The translations under genes were made by a program, and so were the position numbers. 16,480 bases of DNA from a bacterium (GTDB taxonomy: Bacteria > Elusimicrobiota > Elusimicrobia > Elusimicrobiales > UBA9959), in the NCBI GenBank assembly GCA_021812825.1, contig JAKAMO010000063.1, forward strand, positions 1 to 16,480, in the 5' to 3' direction. The notes below the pieces were generated by a model that ran no database searches, was not told the origin of the DNA, and saw only the letters and a program-made list of their open reading frames with translations. Numbering within the stretch: the first letter of the stretch is position 1; each line of letters begins with the position of its first letter. Below are positions 1-5,511 of the stretch, one piece after another.

Positions 1-331
1 TGTGGCCCTCGCGCCTTCCTTCCCAAATGCCTCTGTCGGCGCCGTCCCTCAGGCCGGCATTATACGCCTGGGTGGTATCCACCGGTTGCGGCTGCGGCTG
101 GGGTTGGGATTGAGGCTGAGGCTGCGGCTGAGACCCGGTATTACCACCGCTGGGACCGCCGTGGTTACCACCGGGCTGCTGACCGTTGAATTCTTTCTGC
201 TCCTGCATGAGCTTATTGACGGCGTCGTCGGCATCCGACAGCCGCATGACGGAGCCGTCGGAAGCGAACACCATGCTCGAGGCTATCAGAAGAGAAGGAA
301 GCAACGACGCCGCGCGGAATGACTTTTTCAT
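1..331 (-). CDS. Secreted Gln/Pro-rich protein, 3' end outside the window
   Basis: Reading the minus strand from the ATG at 331-329 gives 110 codons with no stop before the left edge, so only the N-terminal part is seen. Residues 1-23 form a signal peptide (MKKSF, then a hydrophobic run ending VFA before SDG). Residues 24-47 are a charged helix-prone segment (SDADDAVNKLMQEQKEF). Residues 48-66 are Gly/Asn-rich, and residues 67-83 are an almost pure (Gln/Ser)-Pro repeat. The visible end (about 88-110) is Ala/Gly/Arg-rich with regularly spaced glycines (NAGLRDGADRG), which looks helical. The start is supported by AGGGG about 7 bases upstream and a -10-like box at 371-376. I do not recognise the family. 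It is probably exported to the periplasm or surface, with the QP stretch as a spacer between two domains. Its reality rests on the signal peptide and sensible composition in this frame. Confidence 0.72.
   Translation of the reverse strand, partial: MKKSFRAASLLPSLLIASSMVFASDGSVMRLSDADDAVNKLMQEQKEFNGQQPGGNHGGPSGGNTGSQPQPQPQSQPQPQPQPVDTTQAYNAGLRDGADRGIWEGRREGH
83..130. repeat. Degenerate hexanucleotide tandem repeat coding for (Gln/Ser)-Pro
   Basis: About eight imperfect copies of a 6-base unit (ggctgc, ggctga, gggttg type) lie in tandem. On the minus strand they encode alternating Pro and Gln/Ser in the secreted protein at 1-331. Third positions vary (CAG/CAA, CCG/CCT/CCC), so the repeat has drifted at DNA level while the peptide pattern is kept. 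Confidence 0.7.
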
Positions 332-348
332 TTAACGCACCCCTGTGT

Positions 349-376
349 TCCGGGATCCCGGAGAATCTATACTATA
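349..376 (-). promoter_or_regulatory. Probable promoter and 14-bp palindrome for the left-edge gene
   Basis: On the minus strand a -10-like TATAGT (376-371) lies about 40 bases upstream of the ATG at 331. No good -35 is visible. Just downstream, where the transcript would begin, is a perfect 14-bp palindrome TCCGGGATCCCGGA (349-362). A related 8-bp palindrome TCCCGGGA lies at 415-422 on the other side of the -10. The arrangement could be a repressor operator or a 5' hairpin. Both readings are inference. Confidence 0.4.
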
Positions 377-559
377 TCCTAGCGGAATACCGCGCGGGCA
401 CCTAGAGCAGAAAGTCCCGGGATTTAGTGAAAAAATGCCATCACAGATATAGGTCATTTGGTCCCAGGCGGTTTTTCCTATATTCCGATACCCAGGTAAG
501 GTCGTTCCTAATTTTGCGCTATATTATGGAACAACGGGCGCGCTTTTCCCGTCCGGCAT

Positions 560-588
560 TTGACCGGATAGAGCGTAATCTATACAAT
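560..588 (+). promoter_or_regulatory. Sigma70-type promoter for the response-regulator genes
   Basis: TTGACC (560-565), a 17-base spacer, then TACAAT (583-588) is a good sigma70-type match. It predicts a start near 595 and a leader of about 58 bases before the ATG at 653. It lies in the 321-base non-coding stretch 332-652, which is clearly more AT-rich than the coding regions. That stretch also holds the divergent promoter of the left-edge gene. No RNA gene or convincing ORF was seen in it. Confidence 0.6.
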
Positions 589-652
589 TCTAAATATCCG
601 CGCGCCGGCAGCTAGCAAGCCCCGGCGCTGGCATCCCGCGAAGCCGAGTATT

Positions 653-1036
653 ATGTCAAAACCCGATATAATCATAGTAGAGGACGACCCGCTGGTGGGC
701 GAGATATCACGGGATATCCTGGCAGGCGCCGGCTATGCCGTGCAGCTGGTGCCGGAATCCCGCGAAGCCGTGGCCGCCGTCAGGGCCGGCATGCCGAAGC
801 TGGTGATCACCGATATCATGATGCCAGGGGTCACCGGACTCGACATCTGCAAGGCCCTCAAGGCCGATCCTCACCTTAAGGACATCCCTGTCATGGTGAT
901 GTCGGCGAAGTCTTTCGAGACGGAAAAGAGGCGGGCGGCCATGTTCGGGGCGGCCTATTTTCTGGTCAAGCCTTTCAGCGAAAAATCGCTGCTCAGCACG
1001 GTGGCTGGCATCCTGGGCCCGCGGGAAGGGAAGTGA
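653..1036 (+). CDS. Single-domain response regulator (CheY-like receiver)
   Basis: The 127-residue protein is one receiver domain with no output domain. All key residues are present: the acidic pair D11/D12, phospho-acceptor D54 in VITDIMMPG, the switch residue S84 (VMSAK) and K106 in the VKPF motif. It would accept a phosphoryl group from a histidine kinase and act by protein contact, like CheY or a phosphorelay intermediate. No kinase is encoded in the window, so the partner must be elsewhere. ATG 653 is the natural start because the receiver fold begins five residues later. There is no clear Shine-Dalgarno sequence. The next gene, 62 bases on, is a second receiver-only protein. Confidence 0.93.
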   Translation: MSKPDIIIVEDDPLVGEISRDILAGAGYAVQLVPESREAVAAVRAGMPKLVITDIMMPGVTGLDICKALKADPHLKDIPVMVMSAKSFETEKRRAAMFGAAYFLVKPFSEKSLLSTVAGILGPREGK

Positions 1037-1098
1037 TACCGAGATGCGCTGTGACGCAACAGTTTTAAGAGCCTCCGTAAAATTTGTTAAATAACAGT

Positions 1099-1512
1099 AT
1101 GCCGGAAACGCCACTGTATCCCTCCTCAAAAACGGTCCTGATAGTGGAGGACGACCGCGGGGTAATGGAACTGCTGAAGATAGTCCTCGCCCGCGAAGGT
1201 TTCAAGGTGACCGAGGCCATAGACGGCGAAGAGGCGCTGCAGAAGGCCCGGCAGGAGCCGCCGCCCGACCTGATACTGCTGGACCTGATGCTGCCAAAAT
1301 CCGGCGGCTTCGAGGTGGTGCGCGAGCTGCAGGACGAGAATACCGGCGGCATCCCGGTGGTGATAATGACCGGCCGGGCCATGGACCGCTCCACCTCGGA
1401 GATGATACTTCACGAGGCGAACGTGCGCGAATACCTCGAGAAGCCGGTGAAGCCCGCCGCTCTCTGCGCGCTGCTGCACAAGCTGCTGAACACCCGCCCG
1501 GCGATGCACTAG
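1099..1512 (+). CDS. Second single-domain response regulator
   Basis: This is a 137-residue receiver domain and nothing else. From the ATG at 1099 the key residues are E17/D18/D19, phospho-acceptor D62 (LLDLMLP), switch T91 (IMTGR) and K115 (EKPVKP). A TTG at 1084 would add five residues, but the ATG is preferred. Neither start has a Shine-Dalgarno sequence. A -10-like AT-rich box ends about seven bases before the ATG, so the gene may also be transcribed on its own without a leader. It is diverged from the receiver at 653-1036, so it is not a recent duplicate. The two may belong to one phosphorelay, or answer different kinases. Its output is unknown because it has no DNA-binding or enzymatic domain. 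Confidence 0.92.
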   Translation: MPETPLYPSSKTVLIVEDDRGVMELLKIVLAREGFKVTEAIDGEEALQKARQEPPPDLILLDLMLPKSGGFEVVRELQDENTGGIPVVIMTGRAMDRSTSEMILHEANVREYLEKPVKPAALCALLHKLLNTRPAMH

Positions 1513-1554
1513 CGCTTCTCCGCGCATATCCACGTAGCACCGGAGTCCACGACG

Positions 1555-2280
1555 ATGAAGACCGTATTCCTGCTGCTTTCCATGCTCGCCGCCTGCGCCG
1601 CGGCTTCGGCCCAGGGGCCTGCCCCGGAGCCGAAGCCGTGGAAGGACGCGGCCGAGCTCTCCTACGTCAAGACCTCGGGCAACACCCAGACCTCGACCCT
1701 CTCCATGAAGAACCTCTTCAATTACGACTGGAACCGGAGCGCGCTGGAGGTGGCCGCCGGGGGGCTGGGCACCCAGAGCAGGAAGGTCGTGACCGCCGAG
1801 CAGTTCAACGCTTCCGAGAAGGTGAGCCTGAAGCTCTCCGACAGCAACTACGCCTTCGAAAAATTCGGCTGGAACAAGGACCGCTTCTCGGGCATCAAGC
1901 ACCGCTACGAGTGGGCGCTCGGCTTGGGCCGCGAGCTCCTGAAGACGCCTTCAGACAAGCTCTTCGCCGAGGCCGGCGGCGGCTACATCTTCGAGGACCG
2001 CCTGCGCTCCGACAACCAGTCCTTCAGCACCTACAGGGGCTACGCCAAGTACATCCGCACGCTCTCGCCCACCGCCAACGCCAGCCAGGACCTGGAGTAC
2101 CTCGGCAACCTGAAGGATCAGAAAGGCTACCGGATGAACGCGGAGACCGCGCTGGTGAGCACGATAAACAGCCATTTCTCGCTGAAGGCGTCCTACTCGT
2201 GGAAGTACGTGAACTCTCCGGCGACCGGCTTCGGCAAGACCGACGCCACCACCTCGCTGGCGGTGATCGTCAACTACTGA
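1555..2280 (+). CDS. DUF481-family (YdiY-like) outer-membrane protein
   Basis: The 241-residue protein begins with a signal peptide (MKTVFLLLSMLAACAAASAQ). The mature part has alternating beta-strand patterns and ends in an aromatic residue (VIVNY), as outer-membrane barrels do. The opening AELSYVKTSGNTQTSTLS and the later strands on the SLKASYSWKY and GKTDATTSLAV pattern match the DUF481 / putative salt-induced outer-membrane protein family. Function in that family is poorly known. LAAC at residues 11-14 fits a lipobox loosely, but cleavage at ASA-Q is more in keeping with the family. GGAG lies about ten bases before the ATG. It follows the second response regulator by 42 bases, so co-transcription is likely. 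Regulation of the barrel by the receivers is only a guess. Confidence 0.82.
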   Translation: MKTVFLLLSMLAACAAASAQGPAPEPKPWKDAAELSYVKTSGNTQTSTLSMKNLFNYDWNRSALEVAAGGLGTQSRKVVTAEQFNASEKVSLKLSDSNYAFEKFGWNKDRFSGIKHRYEWALGLGRELLKTPSDKLFAEAGGGYIFEDRLRSDNQSFSTYRGYAKYIRTLSPTANASQDLEYLGNLKDQKGYRMNAETALVSTINSHFSLKASYSWKYVNSPATGFGKTDATTSLAVIVNY

Positions 2281-2322
2281 CGCCCCTGTTCCGGGCGCAG
2301 GATTAAAGTTAAAATAACAACG

Positions 2323-3081
2323 ATGGAAATACTTATCACCAACGACGACGGCATCTACGCCGAGGGCATCTACGCGCTGGCCTGCGCCCTGAAGAAGGCC
2401 GGCAACGTGACCGTGGTCGCGCCGGACACGCAGCGCAGCGCGGTGGGCCACGCGATAACCCTCTCTGACCCTTTGCGCGTCACCGAGGCCAGGCGCAACG
2501 GGAAGTTCTTCGGCTACGCCGCCAGCGGCACGCCGGCCGACTGCGTGAAGCTCGGCATCAAGGCCATAATGAAGCGCCGCCCGGACCTGGTGGTCTCCGG
2601 CATAAACCTGGGCGGGAACCAGGCCTATAACATACTCTATTCCGGCACCGTCTCTGGCGCCACCGAAGGCGCGCTGCTGGGCATACCGTCCATGGCGGTC
2701 TCGCTCGACACCTTCGTCAGGCCGGATTACCGGCCGTCAGCCGCTTTCGCGCTGAAGATGGCGCGCCAGCTGGGACGCCGGGGCCTGCCGCCTGGAACCC
2801 TGCTGAACGTCAACCTGCCGAACCTGCCGGCGCGCAGGCTGAAGGGGGTGCGCGTCACCAGCCAGAGCCGCACCTGCTTCAACGATTGGTTCGACAAGCG
2901 CACGGACCCGCACGGCAGCACGTATTACTGGATGACCGGGGACTTCAAGCCGGTGGACACTAACGCGGCGACCGACCTCAACGCGCTGCGCTCCGGGTAC
3001 GTCTCCGTGACGCCGATACATTTCGACCTGACCAACTATTCCTTCATGCCGGAACTGGAAGAATGGGGGCTGGGACTTTGA
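2323..3081 (+). CDS. surE: 5'/3'-nucleotidase SurE
   Basis: At 252 residues it is the usual SurE length. The N-terminus has the metal-binding ITNDDG motif (D8, D9). S39 in DTQRSAVGHAITL and N95 in SGINLGGN complete the metal site known in the family, and SGTVSGATEGA follows. SurE is a cytoplasmic, divalent-metal-dependent phosphatase that removes phosphate from nucleoside 5'- and 3'-monophosphates and is linked to stationary-phase survival. The ATG at 2323 is two residues before the conserved strand, so the start is secure. There is no clear Shine-Dalgarno sequence. Instead a TAAAAT box ends seven bases before the ATG. It appears to head a cluster running to 5417: the next gene overlaps its stop codon by one base and the spacings after that are short. 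Confidence 0.97.
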   Translation: MEILITNDDGIYAEGIYALACALKKAGNVTVVAPDTQRSAVGHAITLSDPLRVTEARRNGKFFGYAASGTPADCVKLGIKAIMKRRPDLVVSGINLGGNQAYNILYSGTVSGATEGALLGIPSMAVSLDTFVRPDYRPSAAFALKMARQLGRRGLPPGTLLNVNLPNLPARRLKGVRVTSQSRTCFNDWFDKRTDPHGSTYYWMTGDFKPVDTNAATDLNALRSGYVSVTPIHFDLTNYSFMPELEEWGLGL

Positions 3082-3692
3082 TGGCCCGCCTGACCGCCGC
3101 CCTGACCCTGGCAGCGCTGACCGGCGTGCCCGCCGCGGCGCAGCAGCCGCCAGCCGCCTCCACGGCCGCGGTCTCTGCGGAGATAGCCGAGGCCAGGCGC
3201 GGCCTGGACCTGCTGCAGGAGCGCGGCGCGGAGATCCCGCAGGACCGCATCGACGTCCTTATGCCGCAGCTGAAGGTTTTCAACGCCGGACTGCGGGCCG
3301 CGATAGGCGACAAGATACTCGCGGAGGCCGCTGCGAGGGAGAAGGAGAAAGAGGACCGCCTGCTGACTGAGAATGCCGTGCGGCTGCTGCAGTCCGCGCG
3401 GGCCGCGCTGCAGGTCTATTACGGGGTGCACGACGGAAAATACCCGCAGGACCTGGCGGAGCTGGTGCCGGATTACCTCGCGGCCATACCGGAAGCGACG
3501 CTGCCGGACCACGCGGCCACCGCCGGGGTGAAGCGGGTGGACTCGAAGAAATACGATAAGGATTATCCCAAGGCCGTAAGTGACGAAGGCGGCTGGCTCT
3601 ATTTCTCGGACAAAGGCTCGCAGAACTACGGCCTGCTGCTGCTTAACTGCTCGCACACGGGCCCTGAAGGCCTTAAGTTCTACGAGTATTGA
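3081..3692 (+). CDS. Secreted protein with a pilin-like (GspG-type) C-terminal domain
   Basis: From the ATG at 3081, which overlaps the surE stop as TGATG, the protein is 203 residues. Residues 1-20 form a signal peptide (MARLTAALTLAALTGVPAAA). Residues 30-100 are helical and charged, probably coiled coil. Residues 101-203 resemble the globular part of type II secretion/type IV pilins: a helix with SARAALQVYYGVHDGKYP (106-122, then DLAELVPDYL), then GGWLYF (170-175), NCS (189-191) and an aromatic end KFYEY. The hydrophobic pilin helix and prepilin cleavage site are absent, so it should not assemble as a normal pilin. An upstream ATG at 3063 would add six residues; the later start gives a cleaner signal peptide. 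Export is well supported; the domain match is from memory of the family and its role is unknown. Confidence 0.7.
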   Translation: MARLTAALTLAALTGVPAAAQQPPAASTAAVSAEIAEARRGLDLLQERGAEIPQDRIDVLMPQLKVFNAGLRAAIGDKILAEAAAREKEKEDRLLTENAVRLLQSARAALQVYYGVHDGKYPQDLAELVPDYLAAIPEATLPDHAATAGVKRVDSKKYDKDYPKAVSDEGGWLYFSDKGSQNYGLLLLNCSHTGPEGLKFYEY

Positions 3693-3708
3693 CGGGGGAG
3701 GGGGAAAC

Positions 3709-4164
3709 ATGGATAAGGAGCGGATAAAGAGCGTCTATCTTCCCGCAGCGGCCGCGGCCGGCGGGATGACGCTGTCCGTGCTCGCCTACGGCGCGGCCGC
3801 GTTCTTTCTGGCGCGCTCAGGTTACCGGCCCGCGCTGGCCGGACAGGCCGCGGCGACGGTATGCTACGTCCTTTACGCGCTGGCCGCAGGCCCGCTGCTG
3901 CTGATAAAGCCGCTGGCCGCCAGGCTGGAGGCCGCGAGGGAGACCCCCGAAGGGACCGCGAAGGGCCTGGCCGCGGCGGCCATCGTCAAAGCCGCGCTCT
4001 GCGAAGTGCCGGCGGTCTCCGGCCTGCTGCTGTTCCTGCTGGCGGGGAAATACGGCGAAGCCTTCTTCTTCATGGCTTTTTCGCTGGCGCTGGGGGCATT
4101 CAATTTCCCTAAGCTGCCCGAATGGGAAGAGAAGCTCGGCACGGCGGCCGGAAGGGTGGGATGA
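3709..4164 (+). CDS. Small four-helix integral membrane protein, function unknown
   Basis: The ATG at 3709 follows a very strong purine-rich ribosome site (GGGGGAGGGGG) and gives 151 residues. A longer in-frame reading from 3580 lies inside the preceding gene and is not credible. Hydrophobic segments fall at about 12-34, 43-66, 90-112 and 115-133. The N-terminus is charged (MDKERIK), as is the C-terminal tail (PEWEEKLG). The third helix begins with the polar sequence KAALCEVP, so a buried Glu/Cys pair may matter. I cannot assign a family. It sits 16 bases after the pilin-like gene and one base before the CoA-binding gene, so translation is probably coupled. Confidence 0.75.
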   Translation: MDKERIKSVYLPAAAAAGGMTLSVLAYGAAAFFLARSGYRPALAGQAAATVCYVLYALAAGPLLLIKPLAARLEAARETPEGTAKGLAAAAIVKAALCEVPAVSGLLLFLLAGKYGEAFFFMAFSLALGAFNFPKLPEWEEKLGTAAGRVG

Positions 4165-4165
4165 T

Positions 4166-4537
4166 ATGGACAAGGGGCAATACAAGTTGATAGCGGTAAT
4201 GGGCGTTTCCGACGACGCGTCCAAGTACGGCCACAGGATCTTCCGCGACCTCGCCAACGCCGGTTTCCCCGTTAAGGGGATCAACCCGAAGGGCGGCTTC
4301 GTGCTTGGCCGGCATGTCTACAAGTCGCTGGCCGAACTGGAGTCGCTGCCGGACCTGGTGATAATCGTGGTCCCGCCGCAGGTCACCGAGAAAGTAGTGG
4401 AGGAATGCAATAAGCTCGGCATAAAGAACGTCTGGATGCAACCCGGCTCGGAGTCCGAAGCCGCCGTGGCAAAGGCGAAGGAATACGGCATCCAGGTGAC
4501 GCAGGCCTGCTTCATGGTCTCGAAAGGGGTCTGGTAG
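4166..4537 (+). CDS. Small CoA-binding-domain protein (YccU-like)
   Basis: The 123-residue protein is a single Rossmann-type CoA_binding_2 domain. It has IAVMGVSDDASKYGHRIF (9-26), then PVKGINPKGG, the strand LVIIVVPP and IKNVWMQPGSES, in the order seen in YccU-like proteins. Members are thought to bind CoA or a related nucleotide; most have no proven reaction. It lacks the catalytic domains of succinyl-CoA synthetase and protein acetyltransferases that share this fold. The start is one base after the stop of the membrane protein, with GGGTGGGA about six bases upstream. The hydrolase gene follows after 22 bases. Confidence 0.88.
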   Translation: MDKGQYKLIAVMGVSDDASKYGHRIFRDLANAGFPVKGINPKGGFVLGRHVYKSLAELESLPDLVIIVVPPQVTEKVVEECNKLGIKNVWMQPGSESEAAVAKAKEYGIQVTQACFMVSKGVW

Positions 4538-4559
4538 CGGGGCGCTCTCCGGAGGAAGG

Positions 4560-5417
4560 ATGAACCCACTGCTCTTCAAGATAGCCTGGCGGCTGGTGGT
4601 CTACCCGGCCCTGGCTTTCGCCGCGATCTCGTTCGTCTCCCTCTGGGTCTACGTGCATCCGCGGCGCAACGTCGGAGACAACAAACCGGAGAACTTCGGC
4701 CTGAAGCCGGAGCCGCTGACCCTGACCACCTCCGACGGCGTGAAGCTGGACGCGTGGTTCGTGCCCAGGGAAGGGTCCCGCAAGGCGGTGGTGATCTGCC
4801 ACGGCTACCCGATGGACAAAAGCGACGTGCTCGGTCTGACGTCTTATCTGGCCAAGGACTTCAACCTGCTCTATATAGACTTCCGGGCCATGGGCCGCAG
4901 CGGCGGCATGTTCTCCACCGGAGGGGCCAGGGAAACGCGCGACGTGGACGCCGCCGTCTCCTGGCTGCGGGACAAGGGGATGGAGTCCATCGGCGTTTAC
5001 GGCTTTTCTATGGGGGCCGCGACCACGCTGCTTTCGACCAACCCGGCCATAAAGGCCCGGGTGGCGGACTCGCCTTTCGCGAATCTGCGCGAGGCGCTCG
5101 ACGACGTTTTCAGCCCCTTCGGGGCCTTCCGGAAGCCGCTGGTGGGCGCGATGCGGCTCTGGGGCCTGCTGCTGACCGGGTCCGACATTGACGACGTCAG
5201 CCCCGAGAAGAGCGCGGCCGGGATCACCACGCCGGTGCTGCTGATACACGGCGACGCGGACGAGACCGTGGACCACTCCAGCTCGGAGCGCATAAAGGCG
5301 GCGAACCCGGCAATAGAGCTCTGGATAGTGAAGGGCGCGGGCCACGGAGAGACCCGCTACAAGGCGCTATCCGATTACGAAAAGCACGTTCGCGGCTTCT
5401 TCCTGAAGAACCTGTAA
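4560..5417 (+). CDS. Membrane-anchored alpha/beta hydrolase
   Basis: The 285-residue protein has an N-terminal membrane helix (about 10-32) and then an alpha/beta hydrolase domain. The catalytic triad is visible: nucleophile S150 in GFSMG, an acid at D234 (HGDAD, 230-234) and H262 in GAGHG. HGYP (81-84) is the usual oxyanion region. It resembles the BAAT/FrsA/YqkD-like serine hydrolases that face the periplasm through one N-terminal helix. The substrate cannot be told. GGAGGAAGG just before the ATG fixes the start. It is the last gene of the surE cluster; no terminator hairpin with a T-run follows. Confidence 0.88.
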   Translation: MNPLLFKIAWRLVVYPALAFAAISFVSLWVYVHPRRNVGDNKPENFGLKPEPLTLTTSDGVKLDAWFVPREGSRKAVVICHGYPMDKSDVLGLTSYLAKDFNLLYIDFRAMGRSGGMFSTGGARETRDVDAAVSWLRDKGMESIGVYGFSMGAATTLLSTNPAIKARVADSPFANLREALDDVFSPFGAFRKPLVGAMRLWGLLLTGSDIDDVSPEKSAAGITTPVLLIHGDADETVDHSSSERIKAANPAIELWIVKGAGHGETRYKALSDYEKHVRGFFLKNL

Positions 5418-5421
5418 CCCG

Positions 5422-5435
5422 CGTCACATGTGACG
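5422..5435. promoter_or_regulatory. 14-bp perfect palindrome, candidate operator
   Basis: CGTCACATGTGACG is a perfect inverted repeat upstream of the TraF-like barrel gene. Its centre is about 56 bases before the predicted transcription start, a position typical of activator sites. The GTGA/TCAC arms recall Crp/Fnr half-sites, but they are arranged back to back, without the 6-base gap of a Crp site. The regulator is therefore unknown. Confidence 0.5.
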
Positions 5436-5444
5436 AACGTGCTA

Positions 5445-5478
5445 TTGCGTCCTTACGCGGCCTGGGTTAGACTATACT
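5445..5478 (+). promoter_or_regulatory. Promoter of the TraF-like barrel gene
   Basis: The -10 is either TATACT (5473-5478) with no good -35, or TAGACT (5468-5473) with TTGCGT (5445-5450) at 17 bases. A weak -35 together with the upstream palindrome suggests an activator-dependent promoter. The leader would be about 25-30 bases and ends in AAGGAGG before ATG 5512. Confidence 0.5.
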
Positions 5479-5511
5479 TTGCGCGGTTCGGGAAAACAAT
5501 TAAGGAGGCTT

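Noticed and set aside
83..130. The tandem repeats considered as a CRISPR array.
   Set aside because: The unit is six bases with no spacers and codes for a Pro/Gln run in frame.
427..615. A 62-codon plus-strand reading starting with GTG in the left intergenic region.
   Set aside because: It overlaps the predicted -35/-10 promoter of the response-regulator gene, has no ribosome site, and its Arg/Tyr/Ser-rich translation looks like non-coding AT-rich DNA.
2281..2297. A possible hairpin (CGCCC, GGGCG) after the DUF481 gene as a terminator.
   Set aside because: The stem is only five pairs, the loop is long and no T-run follows, so I do not call a terminator here.
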